Positions 7,784-16,308 of a DNA stretch of 27,737 nucleotides are shown in pieces (the first letter of the stretch is position 1; each line of letters opens with the position of its first letter). Source of the DNA: an uncultured Helcococcus sp. (GTDB taxonomy: Bacteria > Bacillota > Clostridia > Tissierellales > Peptoniphilaceae); the NCBI RefSeq assembly GCF_946998255.1, contig NZ_CAMPYN010000013.1:1-27737 (forward strand). Reading direction: 5' to 3'. The position numbers and the translations under genes were made by a program. Below the pieces are notes generated by a model. It did not search any database. It was not told the DNA's origin and saw only the letters and a list, made by a program, of their open reading frames with translations.

Positions 7784-9892
7784 TTATCTCTCAACTTCCT
7801 TGTCTACATAAGCTTCTATTACATCGCCTACTTTAATGTCGTTGTAGTTTTCTATACCTAATCCACCTTCATATCCTTGATTTAATTCTCTTACATCATC
7901 CTTAAATCTCTTTAATGAAGATAATTTTCCTTCATAAACAACAATATTATCTCTAATAAGTCTTACGCCAGCATCTCTCTTCATTTGTCCATTGGTTACA
8001 TAAACACCTGCTATATTACCAACTCTTGGTATCTTAAAGACATCTCTAACTTCAGCTGTACCGATAACTTGTTCAACATATTTAGGTGATAACATACCCT
8101 TAATAGCCTTTTCTAAGTCTTCGATAGCTTCGTAGATAACTCTGTAGGTTCTAATTTCAATACCATTTTCTGCAGCTTGTGACTTAGCTCCTTGGTTTGG
8201 TCTTACATTGAAACCAATTATTATAGCATTTGATGCAGAGGCTAACATTACGTCAGATTCATTTATACCACCTACAGCACCGTGAACTATATTTATCTTT
8301 ACTTCTTCATTTGATAATTTTTGTAGTGAACTTGTAACAGCATCAATAGTACCTTTTACATCAGTCTTAACTAAGATATTAATTTCTTTCAAATCACCAT
8401 CAGAGATTTTTTCATATAACTGGTCAAGGTTAACTTGTGATGTTCTCTTTACAAAGTCTTCTTTTTCCTGTTGGGCTACTTTTTCAGCATATTTTCTAGC
8501 TGTCTTTTCATCTTTTACTACATAAACTTTGTCACCAGCTTCAGGTACATCTGATAAACCTAAAACTTGTACAGGTGTAGATGGTCTAGCTTTTTTCACT
8601 TGTTTTTGGCTAGAGTCAAACATAGCTCTTACCTTACCATATGAATGTCCTGAAACAATGAAGTCACCCTGTGATAAGGTACCTTTTTCAACAAGAATAT
8701 TTGCAACTGGTCCTCTACCCTTATCTAATTGAGCTTCTATAACTGTTGCTACTGCAGGTCTGTTTGGATTTGCCTTTAATTCTTTTAATTCAGCAATCAT
8801 TTGAACCATTTCTAATAGTTCATCAACACCTTCACCTGTGTGAGCAGATAGTGGAATCATAACTGTATCCCCACCCCAGTCTTCAGGCATTAACCCGTGT
8901 TCAGCTAGTTCAGTTTTAACTCTGTCTGGATTTGCTTCATATTTATCCATCTTATTTATAGCAACAACAATAGGGTTTCCAGCAGCCTTAGCGTGGTTAA
9001 TAGCTTCAATGGTTTGAGGCATAACCCCATCATCACCAGCAACTACTAGGATAACTATATCAGTTGTATTTGCACCCCTAAGTCTCATTTGAGTAAAAGC
9101 TTCGTGGCCTGGTGTATCTAAAAATACAATCTTTTTGTCATTTACATAAACTGTTGAAGCACCGATATGTTGGGTAATACCACCTGCTTCTCCACTTGCA
9201 ACTCTAGAGTTTCTAATTCTGTCAAGTAAGGAAGTTTTACCGTGGTCTACGTGTCCCATTACTGTAATTATTGGAGCTCTTTCAACTAAGTCTTCTTCCT
9301 TATCTTCAAAGTCTAATTTAGAAATATCATCTTCATCATTAGATTCAGATTGTTTTTCTTCAACTTCAATATCAAAGGCCATACCTAATTCTATAGCTTG
9401 GTCAATAGTTAAGGCTTGGTTCATGTTAAGCATTAAGCCCATTTTCATAAGTTCAGTTATTATTTGAGAAACTGGCTTTCCTAATAAGTCAGCAAGTTCT
9501 TTTACTGTAACTCCTTCTTCTACGTAGATTTTATCAGGACTTTCTTCTACTTCTTTTTTAGATTCTTCAGCTTGAATGTTTTGGTTTCTTTGTTTTTTCT
9601 TTTCTTTTCTTCTATTACGTTTAGCATCTTTTTTGATTTGTGCATCTAGTTGGTCATCATATTCATCAAAGATATCTTCTTCAACTTCTTCTACTACTTC
9701 TTTATTTTCTTTTGGCTTGTTTTCATCATTTATTTCGTGATAGTAGTCTCTTATCAACTCTAAGTTTTCACCTTCAATCACTTCCATATGACTATTTATA
9801 TCTAAGCCGAATTCTTCGTTTAATTCTTTTATCAATTCTTTACTTGATAAACCAACTTCTTTTGCTAATTCATAAATTCTTAATTTTGTCAT
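7784..9892 (-). CDS. infB: Translation initiation factor IF-2
   Basis: GTPase that brings initiator tRNA to the 30S subunit. At 702 residues it is a compact form. Residues 1-52 are an IF2_N domain, 53-120 a charged linker, and about 122-175 a second IF2_N domain (VTVKELADLLGKPVSQII). The G domain starts near 205, with GHVDHGKT at 213-220, then GITQHIGA, DTPGHEAF, NKMDK and SAHTGEG. Beta-barrel domains II, III and IV follow (KGRGPVANILVEKG; the C terminus holds KRFKDDVREL and YEGGLGIENYND). ATG 9892 has AAAGGTG upstream. Its first domain is nearly copied at the C terminus of NusA. Confidence 0.98.
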   Translation of the reverse strand: MTKLRIYELAKEVGLSSKELIKELNEEFGLDINSHMEVIEGENLELIRDYYHEINDENKPKENKEVVEEVEEDIFDEYDDQLDAQIKKDAKRNRRKEKKKQRNQNIQAEESKKEVEESPDKIYVEEGVTVKELADLLGKPVSQIITELMKMGLMLNMNQALTIDQAIELGMAFDIEVEEKQSESNDEDDISKLDFEDKEEDLVERAPIITVMGHVDHGKTSLLDRIRNSRVASGEAGGITQHIGASTVYVNDKKIVFLDTPGHEAFTQMRLRGANTTDIVILVVAGDDGVMPQTIEAINHAKAAGNPIVVAINKMDKYEANPDRVKTELAEHGLMPEDWGGDTVMIPLSAHTGEGVDELLEMVQMIAELKELKANPNRPAVATVIEAQLDKGRGPVANILVEKGTLSQGDFIVSGHSYGKVRAMFDSSQKQVKKARPSTPVQVLGLSDVPEAGDKVYVVKDEKTARKYAEKVAQQEKEDFVKRTSQVNLDQLYEKISDGDLKEINILVKTDVKGTIDAVTSSLQKLSNEEVKINIVHGAVGGINESDVMLASASNAIIIGFNVRPNQGAKSQAAENGIEIRTYRVIYEAIEDLEKAIKGMLSPKYVEQVIGTAEVRDVFKIPRVGNIAGVYVTNGQMKRDAGVRLIRDNIVVYEGKLSSLKRFKDDVRELNQGYEGGLGIENYNDIKVGDVIEAYVDKEVER
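9834..9880. repeat. Direct repeat copy in infB (partner of 10267-10313)
   Basis: These 47 bases encode the core of the first IF2_N domain (YELAKEVGLSSKEL). They match 10267-10313 in nusA at 45 of 47 positions in the same orientation and reading frame, with 34 bases identical in a row. The two differences are silent or conservative. Confidence 0.95.
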
Positions 9893-9904
9893 ATAAACAC
9901 CTTT

Positions 9905-10159
9905 CTACATAGACTCTAACTCCTTATAGATTTCATCAGGAACATTAACTTTCAAGTGTCTATTTAATAGTTTTTTGTCTATGATCTTTTCAATAGTTTG
10001 CTTATCTTTGCAAAAATAAGCTCCCCTACCGTTTATTTTTCCATCATGGTCAATGCTTACAGTCCCATCTTTTTGTCTTACTACTCGTATTAATTCATTT
10101 TGTGGGAATTTTTCCCTGCAAACAATGCATTTTCTTAATCTAATTTTATTTGTTTTCAT
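9905..10159 (-). CDS. rnpM: YlxR/RnpM family protein (DUF448), RNase P modulator
   Basis: Small basic RNA-binding protein. In B. subtilis the family member binds RNase P RNA and was renamed RnpM. It has 84 residues with the family signature RKCIVCREKFPQNELIRVVR (10-29), containing the CxxC pair, then GRGAYFCKD (about 45-53). ATG 10157-10159 begins one base after the nusA stop. No clear ribosome binding site is visible, so translation is probably coupled to NusA termination. In B. subtilis the next gene is ylxQ (L7Ae-like). Here infB follows after only about 12 bases, so ylxQ is absent from this site. Confidence 0.93.
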   Translation of the reverse strand: MKTNKIRLRKCIVCREKFPQNELIRVVRQKDGTVSIDHDGKINGRGAYFCKDKQTIEKIIDKKLLNRHLKVNVPDEIYKELESM

Positions 10160-10160
10160 A

Positions 10161-11519
10161 TTATTTCATGTCAAAATATTCTAAAGCTTCTTGTAATTCT
10201 TCACTTTCCAATGAAGACATATGACTTTTAACATTAATTGAAAGATTTTTCTTCAAGCTTGCTATTAATTCTTTACTTGATAAACCAACTTCTTTTGCTA
10301 GTTCATAAACTCTAATAGAATTTGTTTCTTCATCTATTTGATTATCATCTTCTGAATTTTCAGCTATATCTTCATCTTCAAGAACTTCTTCATCAATACT
10401 TACATCTAAAGCATCATTATTTTCAATATTTTCATCTTCTTCAGATTCAGCAGCTTCTTTATATTGTTCTTCAAGCTGTTCAATTATTTCATCTTGTTGG
10501 GATTCAGGTTTTATATCAATCTTCCAACCTGTCAATTTAGCAGCTAATCTAACATTTTGTCCTTCTTTACCAATTGCTAATGACAATTGACTATCAGGTA
10601 CAAAGGCTGTTGCTTCTTTTGATTTTTCATCTGCAAATACATAAATAACTTCAGCAGGTGATAAGGAATTTGATATATATACTTTGATATCTTCATCCCA
10701 AATGATTATATCTATTTTTTCTCCATTTATTTCTTCTACGATTGCATTTACCCTGCTACCCTTCATACCAACTGTAGCACCAACTGGATCTATATTTTCA
10801 TCTGTAGCTCTTACTGCAATCTTAGTTCTAAAACCAGCTTCTCTTGCAATTGACATTACATCAACAAGACCTTGTGATATTTCAGGAACTTCTAATTCAA
10901 ATAATCTTGTAACAAAGGCTCCATCTTTTCTAGATAAAATAATCTGTGGTCCCTTTGGTGTATCCTTAACTTCTTTTACATATACCTTGATCCTGTCACC
11001 TGGTTTAAAGTTTTCACCTTCTACAGTTTCTCTTTCAGGTATAAAACCTTCTGACTTACCTAAATCCACATATATATTGTTGTGGTCAATTCTTTGTACA
11101 CTACCATTTAGCAATTCTTTTTCTTTATCTATATAGCTATCATATATAGATCTTCTTTCAGCATCTCTTAAAAATTGGATTACTATATTTTTACCCTTTT
11201 GAGCAGCAACCCTTAAAAAGTCTTTTGGTTTAACTTGAATCTTAATTTGGCCACCCAATTTTGATCTTTTTCTGTGGGATAGGGCTTCTTCTAAGGATAT
11301 TTGTGTTTCTTTATTTTCTACTTCTTCCACTATATCCTTTATTGAATATACCTTAATGTCCCCATTGTCTTTATTAAAATCAATTTCAACATTTGATTCA
11401 CCATATTGCTCTTCATAACTTTTAATCAAAGCTTTTTCAATAGCATCTATGATATCTTGCTTATTAATTCCTTTTTCTCTTTCTAATTCGTCAAGAGATC
11501 TTATAAAATCTTTATTCAT
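10161..11519 (-). CDS. nusA: Transcription factor NusA with an extra C-terminal IF2_N-like domain
   Basis: Binds RNA polymerase and nascent RNA, controlling pausing, intrinsic termination and antitermination. Residues 1-125 are the RNAP-binding N-terminal domain, about 133-200 the S1 domain (DLGKSEGFIPERE), and 200-345 the KH1 and KH2 domains (GATVGMKGSRVNAIVEE; LAIGKEGQNVRLAAKLTGWK). An acidic linker spans about 350-400. The last 50 residues (403-452) are not a NusA acidic repeat. They match the first domain of the IF-2 encoded nearby, with RxYELAKEVGLSSKELI identical except for one V/I change. Most Firmicute NusA proteins end near residue 350-380, so this 452-residue protein is extended. 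ATG 11519 has only a weak AAGTGA site 7 nt after the rimP stop, implying coupling. Confidence 0.96.
   Translation of the reverse strand: MNKDFIRSLDELEREKGINKQDIIDAIEKALIKSYEEQYGESNVEIDFNKDNGDIKVYSIKDIVEEVENKETQISLEEALSHRKRSKLGGQIKIQVKPKDFLRVAAQKGKNIVIQFLRDAERRSIYDSYIDKEKELLNGSVQRIDHNNIYVDLGKSEGFIPERETVEGENFKPGDRIKVYVKEVKDTPKGPQIILSRKDGAFVTRLFELEVPEISQGLVDVMSIAREAGFRTKIAVRATDENIDPVGATVGMKGSRVNAIVEEINGEKIDIIIWDEDIKVYISNSLSPAEVIYVFADEKSKEATAFVPDSQLSLAIGKEGQNVRLAAKLTGWKIDIKPESQQDEIIEQLEEQYKEAAESEEDENIENNDALDVSIDEEVLEDEDIAENSEDDNQIDEETNSIRVYELAKEVGLSSKELIASLKKNLSINVKSHMSSLESEELQEALEYFDMK
10267..10313. repeat. Direct repeat copy in nusA (partner of 9834-9880)
   Basis: Matches 9834-9880 at 45 of 47 bases, including 34 identical in a row (10267-10300). 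It encodes the first helices of the IF2_N-like tail of NusA. The copies are 433 bp apart and in the same frame, so recombination between them would fuse NusA to IF-2 in frame and delete rnpM. Confidence 0.95.
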
Positions 11520-11526
11520 TTCACTT

Positions 11527-11988
11527 TTAAAATCTTACTAATTGTTTTATAAGACTTATATCCTTTCTATCAAATTTCTTTTCTACATCATTTTCCATTA
11601 AAATAGTTAGATGATCATCAGAATAATCTACTATAAAACCGTCATATTCTTTAGATCCATCTATCTTTTTATATAGCTTCACTACCACTTCATTGTGCAT
11701 ATTTCTTCTTAAATCATCAGTTGTTTTAAGCGGCCTGTTTAAGTCCGGAGATGAAACCTCCAAATAATATTGCTTATCTATAGGGTCAATTTCATCCAGT
11801 CTTTCGCTTAAATACCTAGCAACTATTTCTGTATCATCAATAGTTATACCTTCTTCATTCCATATAAATAATCTTAGGTAAAAGTCCCCATCTTCATGAA
11901 CAAATTCAAGGTCTATAAGTTCATATCCCTTTTCTTCAAGTTCTTTTTCTAAGATAAGTCTTAGATCTTCTAACATCTCATTTGTCAT
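11527..11988 (-). CDS. rimP: Ribosome maturation factor RimP
   Basis: Needed for early 30S assembly around S12/S5. The start is ATG 11986-11988 (MTNEMLEDLRLI), with AAGGAG and a 5-6 nt spacer. This gives 153 residues, the family length. The frame can be read 14 codons further upstream, but that would run into the leader hairpin and past the ribosome binding site. Family features are the helix-rich N terminus, GYELIDLEFVHEDGDFYLRLFI, the YYLEVSSPDLNRPLK block, and a C-terminal SH3-like domain. It is first in the rimP-nusA-rnpM-infB operon. Confidence 0.95.
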   Translation of the reverse strand: MTNEMLEDLRLILEKELEEKGYELIDLEFVHEDGDFYLRLFIWNEEGITIDDTEIVARYLSERLDEIDPIDKQYYLEVSSPDLNRPLKTTDDLRRNMHNEVVVKLYKKIDGSKEYDGFIVDYSDDHLTILMENDVEKKFDRKDISLIKQLVRF

Positions 11989-12002
11989 ACCATCTCCTTG
12001 AT

Positions 12003-12036
12003 ATAAACAATAAAGAGTGGGAACTCCCACTCTTTA
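12003..12036 (-). terminator. Leader terminator/attenuator of the rimP-nusA operon
   Basis: A perfect 11-bp stem (TAAAGAGTGGG at 12011-12021 with its complement at 12026-12036) has a 4-nt loop. On the minus strand the tail reads TTTATTGTTTATAT. The predicted promoter lies upstream, so the hairpin begins about 20 nt into the transcript and ends about 20 nt before the rimP start. I see no competing antiterminator structure. The broken U-tract fits a weak, NusA-stimulated terminator. It may also end readthrough from polC. Confidence 0.8.
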
Positions 12037-12061
12037 GTAACATTCTATCTTCATCTACCTT

Positions 12062-12090
12062 ATTATAACAATTATTTATAAGTAGGTCAA
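12062..12090 (-). promoter_or_regulatory. Strong promoter of the rimP-nusA-infB operon
   Basis: The minus strand reads TTGACC (12085-12090), a 17-nt spacer, and TATAAT (12062-12067) preceded by TGT (extended -10). The predicted start is near 12055. It lies just past the polC stop at 12100, so this operon does not depend on readthrough from polC. Confidence 0.88.
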
Positions 12091-12099
12091 ATTTAATAC

Positions 12100-15000
12100 T
12101 TATATGCTAAAGAAATCAATTTGATTGGTTTCTTGCATACCTTCAAACAAACCAAGATCTTCTATACTTGCCATAGCTGTCTTATTTGTTATGGTTCTTT
12201 GCTTAAAATCTTCTTTAGATATAAACTTGCCTTTTTCCCTAGCCTTGGCTATATCTAAAGCTATAGCTTCTGATACATTATCTATAGCCATAAGGGGTGG
12301 TCTTATAGTGGATTCATCTATTACTTCAAAGTTTGTAGGATGAGATTCATATAAGTCTATATCCGCAAACTTGATCCCCCTTGCATACATTTCTTCAGCT
12401 AATTCATAAGTGTAAAAGACATTATCTACAAAACCTGGTTCTTGTTTTAACTGTTTTATAAATACTGTTAAATAGTCTAAGCCTTGCTTTATTTCTGCAA
12501 ATTTAAAGTCTGATATTTCATTGGTAAAACTTACAGCATAGAAATAAGCTGGATAATGTACTTTAAAATATGCAATCCTATAGGACATCATTACATAAGC
12601 AGCAGCATGAGCCTTAGGGAACATATACTTGATTTTTAGACAGGAGTCAATATACCATTGTGGTACATTGTTATTTTTCATTTCAGCGATTTGTTCTTCA
12701 GTAAGTCCCCTACCCTTTCTTACCTGTTCCATGATTATAAAGGCTAGTTTTGATTCTAAGCCTTTATCTATTAAATAGTTCATAATATCGTCACGGGTAC
12801 AAATAGCGGATTTTAGGGTCGCAGTACCTGCTTTAACTAATTCTTGAGCATTGCCAAGCCATACGTCAGTACCGTGAGACAAGCCTGATATTCTTATCAA
12901 TTCATCAAAAGTAGTTGGTTTTGTATCATCAAGCATGGTCCTTACAAAATATGTGCCAAATTCTGGTATACCTAAACTACCATTATTAATATTTGTATAA
13001 TCATGCTCTATATTTAATTTTTCAGTTGATGAAAAGATTGACATGGTATCAGGGTCTGATAAGTCAACATTTACCGCATTTATCTTGGACATGTCTGATA
13101 AAAGCCTGATAACTGTAGGTGAATTATGGCCCAACAAGTCCAACTTCAATAAGTTTTCTTCAATGGCATGGTAATCAAAGTGGGTAGTTATAATGCCGGA
13201 TTCTTTTTTATCGGCTGGGTATTGGACAGGTGTAAAGTCTTCAATGTCTTTTTCTTCAGGTACGACTATTAAGCCACCGGCATGTTGTCCAGTAGATCTT
13301 TTTACCCCCACTATTTTTCTCTTAACCCTATTTATATTTGCATAGTCAGTCTTAATTAAATCATAATCCGGGTAAAACTCTTTAAATTTCAAGGCCATAC
13401 CAGCTGCTGTTTTTTCAGCAACTGTGCTTAATGTACCAGCTCTAAATACTTTTCCTTTACCGAATAGACTTTCGGTATACTTGTGTGTTTTTGACTGGTA
13501 GACAGAAGCAAAGTTAAGGTCTATATCTGGTTCCTTGTCACCTTCAAATCCTAAGAATGTTTCAAAAGGTATATCAAAACCATCCTTATTTAACTTTTCA
13601 TTACATACAGGACAATTTTTATCTGGTAAGTCAACACCTGTGGTATATTCATCTGATTTTACAAATTCAGTATACTTACATGATCCACAAACATAGTGTG
13701 GAGGAAGAGGATTTACTTCTGTAATATCTGCCATAGTTGCTGCAAATGAAGATCCTACTGACCCCCTTGAACCAACTAAGTATCCATCATCAATTGATTT
13801 TTCTACAAGCAATTTTGCAATCATATATAGGGTTGCATAACCATTTGAAATAATAGAATCAAGCTCTTTATTTAATCTTTCCTCAACTATTTCCGGCAAG
13901 TCCTCTCCATATATAGACCTAGCTTTTTCAAAGCTTGTATCTCTTAATTGCTTTTCAGCATCTTTGATTTTTGGTGGGAAGGTACCAGAGGCTATTGGTG
14001 ATATTTTTTCTATCATATCATTAAGCTTTTTTGGACCTTCAATCACAAGTTCTCTTTTGGTTTCTTCGTCTAAATAGTCATATTGGTCTAGCATTTCATT
14101 AGTTGTCTTAAAATAGAAGGCACCTGAATCTTCTAATGACCTTTTTCTAGGATAATTTTTAATAATATTCCTATAAGGATAATCTTTTTTGTCTAAATAA
14201 TATACATCCCCTATAGCTAAAATAGGAATCTTATTTTCTTTAGCAAGATCGATCATCTTTTTATTTATTTCAATAAAATGATCCATATCCTTTATATATG
14301 ACCTATTAATAAGGTGATCAGTAAAGTCTAAAGGTAGGATACCAAGAAAATCAAATTTCTTTATTTCTTCACTAAGTATATGGTCTTCATATTTCAATGC
14401 CGTAAGGTTAAATAGTTTCGATTTGTAATTTCCTGTACCTATTAATAAACCTTCCTTGTGGTCTTCATATACTTGGTATGGAATCCTAGGTTCCCTATAA
14501 AAATAATTGAGGTTTGACTTTGTAACTAAGGTATATAAATTCTTTAACCCAATATAATTCTTGGCAAAAATTATGTTTTGATATTCCTTATTTTCTCCCT
14601 TAGGCATTTGAGTTGGTATTTTATTTACATGCTTATCTATCTTACTGCCTAATTCTTCTATTTCTCTTAACATATGTAAGAATATATCTGCAGTTGCCTT
14701 AGCATCATCTGAAGCCCTATGGTGGTTTAATAGTGATACCTGATAATTTTTAGCTAGGGTATTTAACCTATGGTTTTTGAATTCAGGATGTAGGGCCCTA
14801 GATATATAAAGGGTATCCATATAAGCAGGTTTAAATTCTAAATTTAAGTCATTAGCCTTTGCAATAACAAAGGGAACATCAAATTCTGCATTATGAGCAA
14901 CTAAAATAGTATCTTTTGCAAATTCTAAAAATCTTGGCAACACCTTATCTATAGTTTCAGCATTTGAAACCATGTTATTGGTAATACCAGTTAATTCAGT

Positions 15001-16290
15001 AGTAAAATCACTTAAGGGTTCTTGAGGATTTACAAATTCTTCAAAGATATCAATAATTTTACCATCTCTAATCTTTACAGCCCCAAATTCTATAATTTTA
15101 TCTGTTAAATTAGACAATCCTGTTGTTTCAATATCAAAAACCACAAAGTCTTTATCTTCTACTTCAAGGTCATAATGGTTAACCAAAATACTTGGATAGT
15201 CTTCTGATAAATTAGCCTGCATACCATAATTAACTTTTATATCATATTTTTTAGCAAATTTATTAATTTCTGGATATGCCTGCACATTAAATAAGTCTGT
15301 AATACCTACAGCTTCATGACCATAATTTTTTAATCTTTCAAATAATTCTGAAATTTCTACTATAGATTCCAAGTTAGAAGCTTTAGTATGGATATTCATC
15401 TCTATTCTTTTATCAGGACTAGTATCAGTTTTAACAGGCAATACTATTTCTTCAATACCAGAGACATTTAAAACCATTGCCCTTTCGTAGTCATCATACC
15501 TATAACTACCATTAACAATAACACCCATTCCATTTTTCACAGATTCTTCAAAGGCTCGGAACTTTTTATCATTAACAAATAGCTTACACCTTAAGGCTTC
15601 ATATCCATCATCTATATCAAAACTTACAATTGTAGAATTTGTAATTTTCCTATAATTTAACTCAAATATCTGCCCTTTTATTGAAACTCTTGACCCATCT
15701 TCTGTAAGGCTATCTATGGAAGACATAATTTTAGGAGCAGTTTTTATAGATCCATATTCAAAGGCTCCTTTTTCCATCTGTTCCACTTTAACTTCTTTTT
15801 CTTTACTTTTAATTTGACTATTTTGAATTTGTTCTTGTAATTGAAATTCCTTTTCTTCCAGTCTTTTTTCTATGTCTAAAAGTTGATTTTCACTTAATTC
15901 TGCTTCTACAAACTTTATCTTTATATTAAGTTTTTCTAATTTTTCTTTATATTGGTTAAAATGAATATTTGTTTCATATAAACTAACTTCAGAAATATTA
16001 TTTAATGATATTATAAGTTCATTATCTTTAAGCTCAGTTTTAATACTTGTGAATTTTTCATTCAATTCATTTAAGATCTCCTCAAGTACAATGATATTCA
16101 ACTCTATAAAAACAGGCATATTTTCTAATTTTTGCATTATATCTTCAATAATATGGTCTCTTACTTCAAGCTCTAAAGCTAAAAGATTTATTTCCAATAT
16201 ATTTTCAAGCTTAAAAAACGAAACATCATCAAGGATGAGTTCCGTTTCATATTTTTTATTTATATCATCAAGCATCTTGTTAAATTTCAT
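12100..16290 (-). CDS. polC: DNA polymerase III alpha subunit, PolC type, with degenerate PHP domain
   Basis: Replicative polymerase of low-GC Gram-positives, with built-in 3'-5' proofreading. It has 1396 residues (B. subtilis is about 1437). Order: N-terminal domain and OB fold (about 1-290), first PHP half (298-361), inserted DEDDh exonuclease (about 380-540), second PHP half to about 700, then polymerase core, zinc module and C-terminal region. The exonuclease is complete: D386, E388, D471, H524, D529. The polymerase site is present (PDIDLNF, GTDVWLGNAQEL, KYMFPKAHAAAYVMM), and a CGSC...CPVC four-cysteine module precedes it. The PHP metal ligands are mostly replaced: N299, L333, Q358, Q571, N621 and Y697 stand where His, His, Glu, His, Cys and His are usual. 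The start has GAGGGG upstream. Confidence 0.97.
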   Translation of the reverse strand: MKFNKMLDDINKKYETELILDDVSFFKLENILEINLLALELEVRDHIIEDIMQKLENMPVFIELNIIVLEEILNELNEKFTSIKTELKDNELIISLNNISEVSLYETNIHFNQYKEKLEKLNIKIKFVEAELSENQLLDIEKRLEEKEFQLQEQIQNSQIKSKEKEVKVEQMEKGAFEYGSIKTAPKIMSSIDSLTEDGSRVSIKGQIFELNYRKITNSTIVSFDIDDGYEALRCKLFVNDKKFRAFEESVKNGMGVIVNGSYRYDDYERAMVLNVSGIEEIVLPVKTDTSPDKRIEMNIHTKASNLESIVEISELFERLKNYGHEAVGITDLFNVQAYPEINKFAKKYDIKVNYGMQANLSEDYPSILVNHYDLEVEDKDFVVFDIETTGLSNLTDKIIEFGAVKIRDGKIIDIFEEFVNPQEPLSDFTTELTGITNNMVSNAETIDKVLPRFLEFAKDTILVAHNAEFDVPFVIAKANDLNLEFKPAYMDTLYISRALHPEFKNHRLNTLAKNYQVSLLNHHRASDDAKATADIFLHMLREIEELGSKIDKHVNKIPTQMPKGENKEYQNIIFAKNYIGLKNLYTLVTKSNLNYFYREPRIPYQVYEDHKEGLLIGTGNYKSKLFNLTALKYEDHILSEEIKKFDFLGILPLDFTDHLINRSYIKDMDHFIEINKKMIDLAKENKIPILAIGDVYYLDKKDYPYRNIIKNYPRKRSLEDSGAFYFKTTNEMLDQYDYLDEETKRELVIEGPKKLNDMIEKISPIASGTFPPKIKDAEKQLRDTSFEKARSIYGEDLPEIVEERLNKELDSIISNGYATLYMIAKLLVEKSIDDGYLVGSRGSVGSSFAATMADITEVNPLPPHYVCGSCKYTEFVKSDEYTTGVDLPDKNCPVCNEKLNKDGFDIPFETFLGFEGDKEPDIDLNFASVYQSKTHKYTESLFGKGKVFRAGTLSTVAEKTAAGMALKFKEFYPDYDLIKTDYANINRVKRKIVGVKRSTGQHAGGLIVVPEEKDIEDFTPVQYPADKKESGIITTHFDYHAIEENLLKLDLLGHNSPTVIRLLSDMSKINAVNVDLSDPDTMSIFSSTEKLNIEHDYTNINNGSLGIPEFGTYFVRTMLDDTKPTTFDELIRISGLSHGTDVWLGNAQELVKAGTATLKSAICTRDDIMNYLIDKGLESKLAFIIMEQVRKGRGLTEEQIAEMKNNNVPQWYIDSCLKIKYMFPKAHAAAYVMMSYRIAYFKVHYPAYFYAVSFTNEISDFKFAEIKQGLDYLTVFIKQLKQEPGFVDNVFYTYELAEEMYARGIKFADIDLYESHPTNFEVIDESTIRPPLMAIDNVSEAIALDIAKAREKGKFISKEDFKQRTITNKTAMASIEDLGLFEGMQETNQIDFFSI

Positions 16291-16308
16291 TTTATCCCCT
16301 CAATAAGA

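Noticed and set aside
10684..11136. 150-residue plus-strand frame
   Set aside because: Antisense of nusA KH/S1 regions, low-complexity hydrophobic translation and no start signal.
11989..12030. Longer rimP N terminus
   Set aside because: It would start inside the leader hairpin and read through the AAGGAG site used by the ATG at 11988.
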